Shown: positions 15,603-24,620, counted from the stretch's first letter. The stretch is DNA of 64,000 nucleotides from Sphingopyxis fribergensis (GCF_000803645.1 NZ_CP009122.1:782501-846500), one strand, 5' to 3'. Notes: generated by a model not told the origin, from the sequence alone. Program-made: numbers and translations.

Positions 15603-17107
15603 GGCGCCGCGCGTGCCCGGACGCGCACAATGATGGGCAGCAGGAAGATCGCGGCAAAGCTCAGTGCGCCTGAGAGCAGGAAGAAGCCGTCATAGCCGAT
15701 CTCGGTCTGCATCGAGCCTGATGCGCCCGCGAGCAGGCGCGGCAGCAGGAAGGCGAAGCCCGACAGCAGCGCATATTGGGCACCGGGATATTTCGGGCTC
15801 ACCAGCATCGAAAGATAGACGACGAAGACCGCGCCGGCATAGCCATTGCCGAACTGGTCGACCGCCACCGAGGTATAGAGGACAAAGGCCGAGGGCGCGC
15901 TGTGCCACAACCAGACATAGATCCAGTTGCCCGCCGCCGCCGTCACCGCGCCGATCCCGAGCGTCCAGCCGAGCGACATCCGCGTCGACAAAAAGCCGCC
16001 GAGCGCGACACCGAGCATGCTCGCGGATAGCGCGACGACGCCGTCGGCGACGCCGATCTGGTGCAGGCTGTAGCCCCTGTCGTTCCACAGCGGGTGCGAC
16101 AGCGTCAGCGTGAGCACATCGCCCATGCGATAGAGCGAGACGAAGGCGAGCACCGCGAGCACTGGCGTGCCGTAGCGCCAGAACAGCTCGACATAGGGTG
16201 CGGCGAAGGTCGACATGTTCGAAAGCGCATCGGCGGGCAGGCGGCGGATGCGCGGCAGCGCGAGCGCCAGCGCCACGAAGGGGAGAAGCGCAATGGCGAG
16301 GACGATCGGGGTGACATTGGTCTTCGCCGACAGGCCCGCGCCTTGTGCGGCTGAAAGCAGCGCCCAGCCGAGCAGCGCGGTGACGAGCGCGGCGGCGAAT
16401 ATGACCAACAGGCTGGTGATGATTCCCGTGACCAATGCCTGCGTCCGGCCCGCGCTGGCTTCGCGTTCGGGGCGCATCGCCGCGAGGATGGGGAAGGGCA
16501 GGAAGGCGGCGAGGGCGATGACCAGATAAGCCCAGGTCCAGTCGGCCCAAGCTGCGACGAGGATCGCGCCGCTGCCCGCCGCGACCATCGCGCTGCGATA
16601 GCCCCACAGATTCGCCGCGACGATCGGAGCCTGTTCGGCCTGCGTCGGCGCGAGTTCGATGCGCCAGCCGTCGGCGGCGACCTCGAGCGTCGTTGTCCAG
16701 AAGGCGAGCAGGACCGCGAACAAGGCGGTGAGCGGCAGGCTCTTGTCGCTCGACGTAAAGGCCATCGCGATCATCGAGAGGAAGATACCGAGCTGCGACA
16801 GCATGATCCACCCGCGCCTTCTTCCCCAGAAACGCGCGAAGCCCGGCACATCGTAACGTTCGATCAGCGGCGCCCAAGCGAATTTGAACGTCGGCAGCAA
16901 CGCGATCCACGCGAAGAAGCCGATGATCACGATGTCGACGCCGTGCCGCGACAGGCGCAGCGTCAGCACCGCGTTGAACATGTAAAAGGGCAATCCGGCG
17001 GAAAAGCCAAGCAGCAGGTAAAGACCGAAAAGACGTCGTGCCGATGGCTTGGCGGGCAGGTCGCCCGCCAAGACCCCCGCTACGGCCTCGGCGGCCACCG
17101 CGGTCAC
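15599..17107 (-). CDS. ampG: AmpG-family MFS muropeptide transporter
   Basis: 502 residues and 12-14 membrane helices. The family signature is clear: LYLLLGFSAGLPFYMFNAVLTLRL (residues 25-50), then FFAWIALLPTFKFAWAPLIERYDVPGF with the RRRGWIMLSQ loop, and DRGYSLHQIGVADGVVALSASMLGVALGGFLSTR in the second half. AmpG proteins import anhydromuropeptides or free muropeptides into the cytoplasm for cell-wall recycling. It overlaps both neighbours by 4 nt (symporter stop and serine-hydrolase start), so the genes are coupled. Specificity could include smaller peptides; the surrounding dgcN/dgcA genes would then use the D-Glu released. Confidence 0.9.
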   Translation of the reverse strand: MTAVAAEAVAGVLAGDLPAKPSARRLFGLYLLLGFSAGLPFYMFNAVLTLRLSRHGVDIVIIGFFAWIALLPTFKFAWAPLIERYDVPGFARFWGRRRGWIMLSQLGIFLSMIAMAFTSSDKSLPLTALFAVLLAFWTTTLEVAADGWRIELAPTQAEQAPIVAANLWGYRSAMVAAGSGAILVAAWADWTWAYLVIALAAFLPFPILAAMRPEREASAGRTQALVTGIITSLLVIFAAALVTALLGWALLSAAQGAGLSAKTNVTPIVLAIALLPFVALALALPRIRRLPADALSNMSTFAAPYVELFWRYGTPVLAVLAFVSLYRMGDVLTLTLSHPLWNDRGYSLHQIGVADGVVALSASMLGVALGGFLSTRMSLGWTLGIGAVTAAAGNWIYVWLWHSAPSAFVLYTSVAVDQFGNGYAGAVFVVYLSMLVSPKYPGAQYALLSGFAFLLPRLLAGASGSMQTEIGYDGFFLLSGALSFAAIFLLPIIVRVRARAAP

Positions 17108-18360
17108 GCCTTTTTCTCCGGCTCGATCTTGTCCTCTGGCTCGACGGCATTTTCCCAGCGCGCGACGACGCTCGTGACCGTCAGGTTTGCACTCGCGCTC
17201 GCCACCGTGCGCGTCATGTCGAGCAATCGGTCGAAGGGTAGGACGAAGCCGACGACGAGCGCAGTCTGCTCGGGCGAAACGCCGACCGCGGAAAGCACCG
17301 CGGCGAGCATGAACAGCGACGCCGACGGGATCGGCGCGGTGCCGAAGGCAGCGAGTGCGCCGGTGAGCAGGACGATAGCCAGCATCGGCAGGTCGGGTTC
17401 GACCCCGACCGCCTGCAACGCGAAAATGCTGAGCAGGCCGACATACATCGCAGTGCCGTCCTTGCCGATGCTCGCGCCGATCGGCAGCACGGTCTTGGCG
17501 ACACCGGGCGCGATGCGCAGCTCTTCAAGCGCGATGCGCAGCGCGACGGGCAGGGTGGCGGCGGACGATGCGGTCGAAAAGGCGACCGCCAGCGCATCGA
17601 TAATCGTGCGATAGAAGCGCAGGACCGGCCGCCGCGCGACAAAGGCGATAAGCGGCACATGGACGAGCAATATCTGCAGGATCACCCCCGCCACAACGCC
17701 GACCGCCAGCCAGCCGATGTTGGCGAACACCGCGACGCCATTGTCGGCGACCGCCTTGGCGATCAGCGCCAGCACGCCGAAGGGGGTGATTTCCATGACG
17801 ATCCGCACGAGCTGGAACAGCACCTGTCCCGCGGATTGCAGCAGATTTGCCATCGGCTGTCCCTGCTCGCCGGCAAGGATTACGCCGAAACCGAAGAGGA
17901 TGGAGAAGAAGATGATCGCGAGCATGTCGCCCGCGACAAGCGCCTCGACGATATTGACGGGGACGATGCCGACCAGCTGGTCGTGCAGCGATTTGGGTTC
18001 GCCCAGCGCATGCGGGACCGCGCTGCCGAGCGCGGCGCCCTGTCCGGGTTCGAGCAGCAGGCCGACGATCATGCCGATCGACACCGCGCAGAATGTGGTC
18101 GCCGCGAACAGGCCGACCGTGCGCGCGCCGACCGACCCCAGCTTGCGCGGATCGGCGAGCGCGGTGACCCCCGACGCGATGCTGATAAAGACGATCGGCA
18201 CGACGAGCATCCGGATGAGGCGGACGAACAATTCGCCAATGAAGGCAATCGCTCCGGTCGCGGCAGGCCACAGCAGTCCCAGCAGCACGCCGACGACCAT
18301 CGCGCCCAATACGCGTTGCCACAGCGGCACTGCGAACCAGCCGCGAAGAAACCCTGTCAT
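17104..18360 (-). CDS. Dicarboxylate/amino acid:cation symporter (DAACS/SLC1 family)
   Basis: 418 residues from the ATG at 18360, 3 nt after a GGGGGA site. The fold of GltP/DctA is visible: an N-terminal helix, LIRMLVVPIVFISIASGVTAL (about 45-65), the scaffold helices, the re-entrant serine-rich loop STASSAATLP (about 255-265), VLPIGASIGKDGTAMYVGLLSIFALQA (about 290-315) and GTAPIPSASLFMLAAVLSAVG (about 350). The family moves glutamate, aspartate or C4-dicarboxylates with Na+ or H+. Adjacent dgcN/dgcA genes make uptake of D-glutamate or related acidic amino acids plausible. It overlaps ampG by 4 nt. Confidence 0.9.
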   Translation of the reverse strand: MTGFLRGWFAVPLWQRVLGAMVVGVLLGLLWPAATGAIAFIGELFVRLIRMLVVPIVFISIASGVTALADPRKLGSVGARTVGLFAATTFCAVSIGMIVGLLLEPGQGAALGSAVPHALGEPKSLHDQLVGIVPVNIVEALVAGDMLAIIFFSILFGFGVILAGEQGQPMANLLQSAGQVLFQLVRIVMEITPFGVLALIAKAVADNGVAVFANIGWLAVGVVAGVILQILLVHVPLIAFVARRPVLRFYRTIIDALAVAFSTASSAATLPVALRIALEELRIAPGVAKTVLPIGASIGKDGTAMYVGLLSIFALQAVGVEPDLPMLAIVLLTGALAAFGTAPIPSASLFMLAAVLSAVGVSPEQTALVVGFVLPFDRLLDMTRTVASASANLTVTSVVARWENAVEPEDKIEPEKKA

Positions 18361-18382
18361 CCGTCCCCCTGTTTTGATCGTA

Positions 18383-19375
18383 TCAAATCCCGCCCCAGAA
18401 ACCGGGCTGCGGCGGCGACATGATGCCGTGCGCCGCGCTGACCCCGCCCGCGCGATCCTCTGCAAGCCAGAGCGGTCCGTCAAGGTCGACGAAGCCGCTA
18501 TTCGCCGCGATGGCCCATGCCGGGGCGATCGACAGCGACGAACAGATCATGCAGCCGGTCATCACGCCGAGCCCGCGACTTCGCGCCGCCTCTGCCAGAT
18601 CGAGCGCGGCGGTCAGTCCGCCCGCCTTGTCGAGCTTGATGTTCACAACGCCATAGCCATCGGGCAGGCGGTCGAGATCGGCCGCGACATGCACCGCCTC
18701 ATCCGCGGCAATCGGGATAGCCGAACGGAAACCAGCAAGGTCGCCATCGGCGTCGGCGGGCAACGGCTGTTCGAGCAGGTCGATGCACAAATCGGTCATC
18801 AGACCCTGCAAGTCGCGGACCTCTTCGATCGTCCAGCTTTCATTGGGGTCGACGATCATCTTGGGTTCCGGCGCCGCGGCGCGGACGGCGTTGAGCTGGG
18901 CGGCTGGGTCGCTGCGGTCGACCTTGATCTTCAGCAGCGGCGCGTCGGCAAGCGCCGCAGCGGCCATCGCCATGCGGTCAGGCGTATCGAGGCTGACGGT
19001 CATCGCGGTGACGATCGGCCGCAGCGGCTGTTCGAGGCCGAAGGCCGCCGCAAAATTGGTGCCCGCGCGCCGCAGCTCGAGATCCCACAGGGCGCAGTCT
19101 ACAGCATTGCGCGCTGCGCCCGCCGGCATCAGTTCCAGCAGTTCCCGCCACGTCGCCCCTTGCTCGATGGCCCGGCGTGCCGCTTCGATCGCGAGGATCG
19201 TGCTTTCGGCATTCTCCCCATAGCGGGGGTAAGGGACGCATTCGCCGCGCCCCACCACCCCGTCCTCTGCGATGGCGACGGTTACCACCTGCGCGGCGGT
19301 CTTGATCCCGCGCGATATGCGAAACGGCGTGTGCAGCGGCAAAATCTCGCCGGCGACGGTCAGCGTGCGGGGCAT
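18383..19375 (-). CDS. dgcA: N-acetyl-D-glutamate racemase DgcA / dipeptide epimerase-type enolase superfamily
   Basis: 330 residues with the mandelate racemase/muconate-lactonising fold. Catalytic elements: LLKIKVD (KxK base lysine, about 150), metal ligands in MIVDPNESW (about 175), LLEQPLP (about 203) and IAADEAVH (about 228), and the second base lysine in VVNIKLDKAGG (about 252). By sequence it resembles L-Ala-D/L-Glu epimerases. Because a dgcN homologue sits 9 nt upstream, it more likely is DgcA, which racemises N-acetyl-D-glutamate to N-acetyl-L-glutamate in the DgcN-DgcA pathway described for marine Gammaproteobacteria. It could keep a muropeptide epimerase role as well. Confidence 0.88.
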   Translation of the reverse strand: MPRTLTVAGEILPLHTPFRISRGIKTAAQVVTVAIAEDGVVGRGECVPYPRYGENAESTILAIEAARRAIEQGATWRELLELMPAGAARNAVDCALWDLELRRAGTNFAAAFGLEQPLRPIVTAMTVSLDTPDRMAMAAAALADAPLLKIKVDRSDPAAQLNAVRAAAPEPKMIVDPNESWTIEEVRDLQGLMTDLCIDLLEQPLPADADGDLAGFRSAIPIAADEAVHVAADLDRLPDGYGVVNIKLDKAGGLTAALDLAEAARSRGLGVMTGCMICSSLSIAPAWAIAANSGFVDLDGPLWLAEDRAGGVSAAHGIMSPPQPGFWGGI

Positions 19376-19384
19376 CGCCGGTCG

Positions 19385-20407
19385 TCAGGCGATTGCGGCG
19401 AGCAGGGGCGTATCGAGCAGCCGGTCGAGGATCGTCTCGACCCCAAAGCGATAGGGGTCGCTGGTCGGCAGTCCGAATTCGGCCTCAATGCTGGCGCAGA
19501 GCGCGCGCGCTTCATCCTCTGCCATCGTCGAGGTGTTGAGCGCGATGCCCACGACCCGCACATCGGCGTTGGTCAGCCGCGCGACGCGCAGATTGGCGTC
19601 CAGCGTTTCGGCGATGCCGGGCAGCGGATAATGCGGCAGGCCGCGCATATGCGGACGCACCGGGTCGTGGCAGAGCACGAGCGCATCGGGCTGCGCGCCG
19701 TGCAGCAGCCCCGTCGACACGCCCGCGAAGGAGGGGTGATAAAGCGAGCCTTGGCCTTCGATCAGGTCCCAGCCATCGTCGCTGCGCGCGGGCGAAACCT
19801 GTTCGATCGCGCCCGAGATGAAGTCGGCGACCACGGCGTCGAGCGGGACACCGTCGCCCGCGATCAAGATGCCCGTCTGTCCGGTGGCGCGGAAATCGGC
19901 GGCCAGCCCACGCTTCTCGAGCGCGCTGGCGAGGCACAGCGTCGTGTACATCTTGCCGACCGAGCAATCGGTGCCGACGGTCAGCAGCCTTTTGCCCGCA
20001 CGCTTCTTGCCATTACCGATCGGAATGTCGGGGCGCGGGTCGCGCACGTCATGCAGCTTGCGGCCGAGCCGCGCGGCGGCTTCGACCAGACGCGGTTCGG
20101 CGTTCAGCCGGTGGTGTAGTCCGGATGCAATGTCGAGACCCGCCGCCATCGCGGCGAGCGCGTCGACGATCAAATCCTCGCCCAGCTTGCCGCCTGCATT
20201 GGCGATACCCAGCACCAATGTCCGCGCCCCGGCGGCATGCGCAGCGGCAAAATCCATGCGCGGCAGGTTCAGTGTCAGCGGGCAATTATCGTGGCGATAT
20301 TCGCCGATGCTGATGTCGGGACGGAACACGGCGAGCCCGCGCGAGGTCTTGATGTCGGCGGGGTCGCTGCTGTGACCGAGGTAGAGAAGATAGGGCGTTT
20401 CGATCAT
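19385..20407 (-). CDS. dgcN: D-glutamate N-acetyltransferase DgcN (DUF1611)
   Basis: 340 residues with the DUF1611 N- and C-terminal domains. The N-terminal part (MIETPYLLYLGHSSDPADIKTSRGLAVFRPD) matches the start of the family; the C-terminal P-loop-like LLTVGTDCSVGKMYTTLCLASAL (about 142-165) is the best marker, followed by ATGQTGILIAGDGVPLDAVVADFISGAIE and LIEGQGSLYHPSFAGVSTGLLHGAQPDALVLCHDP. In the DgcN-DgcA pathway this enzyme acetylates D-glutamate. It is paired with dgcA downstream and a LysR gene upstream on the same strand, as expected. Other DUF1611 members may act on other acidic D-amino acids, so specificity is inferred. Confidence 0.88.
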   Translation of the reverse strand: MIETPYLLYLGHSSDPADIKTSRGLAVFRPDISIGEYRHDNCPLTLNLPRMDFAAAHAAGARTLVLGIANAGGKLGEDLIVDALAAMAAGLDIASGLHHRLNAEPRLVEAAARLGRKLHDVRDPRPDIPIGNGKKRAGKRLLTVGTDCSVGKMYTTLCLASALEKRGLAADFRATGQTGILIAGDGVPLDAVVADFISGAIEQVSPARSDDGWDLIEGQGSLYHPSFAGVSTGLLHGAQPDALVLCHDPVRPHMRGLPHYPLPGIAETLDANLRVARLTNADVRVVGIALNTSTMAEDEARALCASIEAEFGLPTSDPYRFGVETILDRLLDTPLLAAIA

Positions 20408-20490
20408 GGATGCGGGAAACCTGTGAAAGGATGAGAGGCCGATATTATCGCTACCCGCCCCAACGCCCCAATATCTAGCGCCTCCTATCC

Positions 20491-20507
20491 TATAGCTTGA
20501 TGCTATA
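20491..20507. promoter_or_regulatory. Dyad between LysR and dgcN, candidate LysR-type operator
   Basis: TATAGC and GCTATA arms flank TTGAT, an exact inverted repeat with a 5-nt centre. It covers the last codons and stop of the LysR gene and lies in the 95-nt spacer upstream of dgcN. Size and placement fit a LysR-type recognition site for the dgcN operon. No second copy was found. Confidence 0.4.
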
Positions 20508-21387
20508 GATCCTCGATCACCGCCGCGAGCACGGCAAGGAATTCCGACGCGGTTCGCGATGGCGGGCGGTTCTGCAGATAGACCGCGTTGATGTCGAAGG
20601 TGATGGCGGGCTGGAGCGGCCGGCTCGCGAGGCCGGGGGGCAGCGCGGCGTGCGCGGTGAAATTGTCGACGATCGCCATGCCGACGCCTGCGCCCACCAG
20701 CGCCGCCGCGACATAATAGGTGCGCGCCGACACCACCTCGTCGAGCTCGACCTCGAGCCGGCTAAGCTCGCTCGACAGCATCCGCCCGATCGGGCCGCCC
20801 TGAACCGGGCTGATGAATTTTTGCCCGCGCAACTCGTCTAGGTGCAGGCGCGGCGGCGCGCGGGGCATGTCCTCTTCGCGATAGATGACCACCAGCTCGC
20901 CTTCGCCGATCACCTGATGTGCGACGGGCGCCGACAGCGGCACTTCGAAACTGATCGCGATGTCGGTTTCATGCTCGTAAAGTTTGCGCACCATTTCGTC
21001 GTGATGCAGCGTCTGGAGATCGAACATGATGTCCGCATGATCACCCATGAAGCGCGACACCGCCTCGGGGATCGCACCAAGGCCCAGCGACGGCAGCGCC
21101 GAAATGCGGAGCAGCCCGCCGCGCCCGTGGCGCAAATTCTGGCACGCCTGGCGCAGCGAACGCACCCGGTCCTGAATATCGGACACTTCGGCGAACAATG
21201 TGTGGGCGTCCTGCGTCGGGATCAGCCGCCCCTTCGACCGTTCGAACAGGGTCAGGCCGATCGAGCGTTCGGCATGGCGGAGCACCTTGGTCACCGACGG
21301 TTGCGACACGTTGAGCGACCGCGCGGCGGCGCTGACGGTGCCGTGCAGGAACACCGCGTGAAATATCTCGATCTGGCGCAGGTTCAT
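20503..21387 (-). CDS. LysR-family regulator, probable activator of the dgc operon
   Basis: 294 residues. The N-terminal winged helix-turn-helix is standard (MNLRQIEIFHAVFLHGTVSAAARSLNVSQPSVTKVLRHAERSIGLTLFERSKGRLIPT), followed by a periplasmic-binding-protein-like effector domain (residues 90-290) with GGLLRISALPSLGLGAIPEAV and VGAGVGMAIVDNFTA. It lies directly upstream of dgcN on the same strand and is divergent from the N-acyl-D-amino-acid deacylase. In the described D-glutamate pathway the regulator (DgcR) is a LysR protein responding to D-Glu; this gene is in the right place to be its counterpart, but the effector is not proven. Confidence 0.87.
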   Translation of the reverse strand: MNLRQIEIFHAVFLHGTVSAAARSLNVSQPSVTKVLRHAERSIGLTLFERSKGRLIPTQDAHTLFAEVSDIQDRVRSLRQACQNLRHGRGGLLRISALPSLGLGAIPEAVSRFMGDHADIMFDLQTLHHDEMVRKLYEHETDIAISFEVPLSAPVAHQVIGEGELVVIYREEDMPRAPPRLHLDELRGQKFISPVQGGPIGRMLSSELSRLEVELDEVVSARTYYVAAALVGAGVGMAIVDNFTAHAALPPGLASRPLQPAITFDINAVYLQNRPPSRTASEFLAVLAAVIEDL

Positions 21388-21570
21388 CCGGTTACGATCC
21401 CAAAGTTACGACCCGGGGTATTAGATTACCGCTTGTTTTGGCCGAATAATGTTAAGGCTGCCATCTCTATGCCATCGGGTTATAGGGGGTGCAACAACGC
21501 TGTCTGGACGGCGAACGCCTGTTCGAGACATCCTTGTCGCCGATCAAAGCCCTATGGAAGGATCCCTCCG

Positions 21571-23205
21571 ATGCCTCAGCCGCTTGCCCCGCTTTCGGTT
21601 CGTCGGACGATCGGTTCGTTTTCGCTGGCCGCGGCGCTGCTGTGCGTGGCGGGCGCGTCCGCGAAGACGGACGAGGCCGTTGATGTGATCATCCGGGGCG
21701 GCACCATCTATGACGGCGGCGAGGGCAAGCCCTTTGTCGGCGATGTTGCGATCCGGGGCGACCGGATCGTCTATGTCGGCAAATCCGGCCGCCATAAGGC
21801 GGGCAAGGTCATCGACGCGAAAGGGATGATCGTCGCGCCGGGCTTCATCGATCCGCACACGCATGCCGACAGCTTTATCCGCTCGCCCGACAAGGCGGTG
21901 CGCGTCAATGCCGCGTGGCTGCGTCAGGGCGCGACCACGGTGATGATCGGGGTCGACGGGTCGGGCACGCCCGATGTCGCCGAGGATGCCGGCAAGCTGG
22001 CGGCGTCGGGGATCGGCACCAATATCGTCCCGTTCGTCGGTTTCGGTCCGGTTCGCCAGCGCGCGCTCGGTCAGGACGCGCGTGCACCGAATGACGCGGA
22101 ACTCAATGCGATGAAGGGGTTGGTCGCGAAGGGCATGTGCGAAGGTGCGGTGGGCCTGTCCACCGGACTTTTCTATGCGCCGCAAAGTTTTGCCACGACG
22201 GGCGAAGTTGTAGCGGTGGCGCGCGAAGCCGCAATCCGCGGCGGCATCTACGACACCCACCAGCGCGACGAATCAAGTTACAGCATCGGCCTGCTCGGGT
22301 CGGTGAAGGAAGCGATCGAGATTGGGCGTGAGGCAGGAATGCCGGTCCATTTCGCGCATCTGAAGGCGCTTGGCGTCGATGTCCACGGGCAGGCCGGGGC
22401 GGTGATCGCCGCGATCGATGCGGCGCGCAAGGCGGGCGTCGATGTGACCGCCGACCAATATCCCTGGCTGGCGTCGGGGTCGAGCCTCGACGCGTCGCTG
22501 CTGCCGCGCTGGGCGGTCGATGGTGGCGGACCGGCGTTGCTCAAACGGCTCGACGATCCCGCCACGCTGGCGCGGATCCGGGCCGAGATGCAGGAAAATC
22601 TTCGTCGACGCGGCGGGGCCAGCGCGCTGCTCCTGATCGCGCAGGGCTTTCCCTGGACCGGAAAGACGCTGGCGCAGGTCGCGGACGAGTGGAAGCTGGA
22701 CAGCCGCGATGCGGCGCTGCGTATCATCAGGAAAAGCATCGAGGAAAAGGATCCGGAACGGGGCGGTGGCACTGCGGTCGCATCGTTCAACATGGCGCAG
22801 GCCGACGTCGACCTGCTAATGAAACAGCCGTGGATGGTGACATCGTCGGACGGATCGGACGGCCACCCGCGCATGTTCGCGACCTTCCCCGAAAAATATG
22901 TTCGCTATGTTCGCGAGCGGAAGGTCATCGACCTCAGGGCCTTCATCCGCCAGTCGACGGGGCGCACCGCCGACATCTACAAGCTCGACCGGCGCGGCTA
23001 TCTGCGTCCCGGTTATTTCGCAGATATACTCGTCTTCGACCCCGACCGCTATGCCCCGCGCGCCGATTATGTGCGTCCGCGCGAGCTCAGCGTCGGTGTC
23101 CGGAAGCTGTTCGTCAACGGCGTCTTGGCGGTCGACGACGGACGGACGACGGGCGCTGCCGCAGGCCGCACCCTGCTCCGATCCCGCCCGTCTGGCTGCT
23201 CGTAA
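21571..23205 (+). CDS. N-acyl-D-amino-acid deacylase (D-aminoacylase, amidohydrolase superfamily)
   Basis: 544 residues from the ATG at 21571; a longer open frame upstream overlaps the LysR gene and is not coding. A signal peptide (SLAAALLCVAGASA, about residues 18-31) suggests periplasmic location. The TIM-barrel amidohydrolase features are present: VDVIIRGGTIYDGGEGKPFVGDVAI, FIDPHTHADS (about 92), GLSTGLFYAPQ (about 195), YDTHQRDESSYS (about 228), PVHFAHLKALG (about 260), DVTADQYPW and SSDGSDGHPRMF with the metal-bridging Asp. The substrate is N-acyl-D-amino acids, releasing the free D-amino acid. It is divergent from LysR-dgcN, which supports a joint D-amino-acid salvage role. Confidence 0.88.
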   Translation: MPQPLAPLSVRRTIGSFSLAAALLCVAGASAKTDEAVDVIIRGGTIYDGGEGKPFVGDVAIRGDRIVYVGKSGRHKAGKVIDAKGMIVAPGFIDPHTHADSFIRSPDKAVRVNAAWLRQGATTVMIGVDGSGTPDVAEDAGKLAASGIGTNIVPFVGFGPVRQRALGQDARAPNDAELNAMKGLVAKGMCEGAVGLSTGLFYAPQSFATTGEVVAVAREAAIRGGIYDTHQRDESSYSIGLLGSVKEAIEIGREAGMPVHFAHLKALGVDVHGQAGAVIAAIDAARKAGVDVTADQYPWLASGSSLDASLLPRWAVDGGGPALLKRLDDPATLARIRAEMQENLRRRGGASALLLIAQGFPWTGKTLAQVADEWKLDSRDAALRIIRKSIEEKDPERGGGTAVASFNMAQADVDLLMKQPWMVTSSDGSDGHPRMFATFPEKYVRYVRERKVIDLRAFIRQSTGRTADIYKLDRRGYLRPGYFADILVFDPDRYAPRADYVRPRELSVGVRKLFVNGVLAVDDGRTTGAAAGRTLLRSRPSGCS

Positions 23206-23291
23206 CCGGACCCGCCTTTCGACCTGATCGCTGCACCTTTGCGGCGCCCGCCATTGACAGGGCGGCACCGCTCGGCTTTATCTAAAATCGA

Positions 23292-23319
23292 ATTATTAAA
23301 GCGCCTATGCTTTATGAAT
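23292..23319. promoter_or_regulatory. 28-bp dyad upstream of ROK regulator
   Basis: ATT-nn-TAAAGC, a 6-nt centre, then GCTTTA-nn-AAT. It lies 59 nt before the ROK-type regulator start in a sudden AT-rich patch. ROK repressors of the NagC/Mlc type bind AT-rich dyads, so autoregulation is plausible. The same exact sequence was not found elsewhere in the locus. Confidence 0.4.
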
Positions 23320-23377
23320 CGAGTCTGTTTGGCGGGGGGCGCCGGGCATTCGGATAAGCTTGAAGGATAATCCAGCG

Positions 23378-24616
23378 ATGACGCTTAACCTTCCGGGCCT
23401 TGACCGGCGGCAATCGACGAAAAATGGTCCCGAAGCGCGCGATGCCCGGCTGACGCTCAGTCTTTCGGGCACCAATCTCGAGCGCGCGGGCGATTATAAC
23501 CAGCGCATCGTGCTGCAGGCCATTCGCCTGACCGAGGAGACGACGCGGAGCGACCTTGCGCGCGTCACCGGGCTGACGCCGCCGACGATCGTCAACATCA
23601 CCAAGCGGCTGATCGATATGGGTCTCGTCAAGCCGGCGGGGCGGTTGCAGGGCAAGCGCGGCCAACCGGCGATGCGGATCGTGATCAACCCCGACGGCGC
23701 CTTTTCGATCGGGCTCAACATCGACCGCGATCATATCACGCTGGTGACGCTCGATCTCGCGGGCAAGATCCGCAGCCGCCACACGCGCGAAATTGCTTTC
23801 GCGCTGCCCGGAACGGTGGTCGATCATGTCCGCGACATCCTGCCCGGACTGCTCGAAGAGGGCGGCGTCGACCGGGCGCGCATCCTTGGCGTCGGCGTCG
23901 CGTTGCCCGACGATCTCGGGCGAATTTCACTGCCGCATCGGCCGACCGAATATGATGCGTGGGATGACATCGATCTGGGCGCGCTGCTCGGCGAGGTGCT
24001 CCCCTGGCCGCTGCATGCCGACAATGACGCCGCATCGGCGGCACTCGGCGAGGTGCATCTGGGCAACGGCATCTTACTCTCCAGCTTTTTCTACCTGTTG
24101 ATCAGTGCGGGTCTGGGTGGAGGCCTCGTGATCGACCGCAGCTATGTGCGCGGCGCCGATTCGCGCTCGGGCGAGATCTGGGCGATGCCCGATCCCGATC
24201 GCGAGGGGGCGAATGTGCAGGACACGGTTTCGCTATCGGCGCTCTACGCGCGGCTGGAAGCGGCGGGGCATCGGGTCGACCGGCCCGAGGCGCTGCTCGA
24301 CGGATCGGCTGAGAAGCAGGCCGTGGTGGTCAAATGGCTCGACGATGCCGCCGACGTGCTCGTCCAACCGCTGATCGCGGTCAATTGCCTGATCAATCCC
24401 TCCGCGATCCTGATCGGCGGGCGGCTGCCGGGCCAGTTGGCGGACGCGCTCGTCGAGCGGCTCAATGGTCGGATGGCGGGGCGCAAGCTTCCGGTGCTGG
24501 CACCGGTGCGGCGCGCCGAGGCGGCCGACGATGCGTCGGCAATCGGCGCCGCAATCATCCCGTTCCTCGACCATGTCCTGCCGTCCGAATCGATCCTGAT
24601 GCAGGCGGGTCGCTGA
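23378..24616 (+). CDS. ROK-family transcriptional repressor of the mannose/mannan locus
   Basis: 412 residues from the ATG at 23378, with AAGGAT upstream; a TTG 18 nt earlier is possible. The N-terminal winged helix (NQRIVLQAIRLTEETTRSDLARVTGLTPPTIVNITKRLIDMGLV, residues 35-80) is followed by a ROK domain with GRLQGKRGQPAM, GLNIDRDHI, ADNDAASAALGEVHLG and SAGLGGGLVIDR. The CxCGxxGCLE zinc loop of sugar-kinase ROK members is absent, so it is probably a pure regulator that senses a sugar. It starts the 23-47 kb mannan locus. An AT-rich dyad lies upstream. Inducer likely mannose or a phosphorylated form; unproven. Confidence 0.85.
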   Translation: MTLNLPGLDRRQSTKNGPEARDARLTLSLSGTNLERAGDYNQRIVLQAIRLTEETTRSDLARVTGLTPPTIVNITKRLIDMGLVKPAGRLQGKRGQPAMRIVINPDGAFSIGLNIDRDHITLVTLDLAGKIRSRHTREIAFALPGTVVDHVRDILPGLLEEGGVDRARILGVGVALPDDLGRISLPHRPTEYDAWDDIDLGALLGEVLPWPLHADNDAASAALGEVHLGNGILLSSFFYLLISAGLGGGLVIDRSYVRGADSRSGEIWAMPDPDREGANVQDTVSLSALYARLEAAGHRVDRPEALLDGSAEKQAVVVKWLDDAADVLVQPLIAVNCLINPSAILIGGRLPGQLADALVERLNGRMAGRKLPVLAPVRRAEAADDASAIGAAIIPFLDHVLPSESILMQAGR

Positions 24617-24620
24617 CGCT

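Noticed and set aside
21490..21510. ACAACGCTGTCT, similar to the half-site near 58945
   Set aside because: A short match upstream of an unrelated gene; likely chance in a GC-rich sequence.
20842..21570. N-terminal extension of the D-aminoacylase over the LysR gene
   Set aside because: The upstream part has no homology features and overlaps the LysR coding sequence on the opposite strand; a signal peptide begins after the ATG at 21571.
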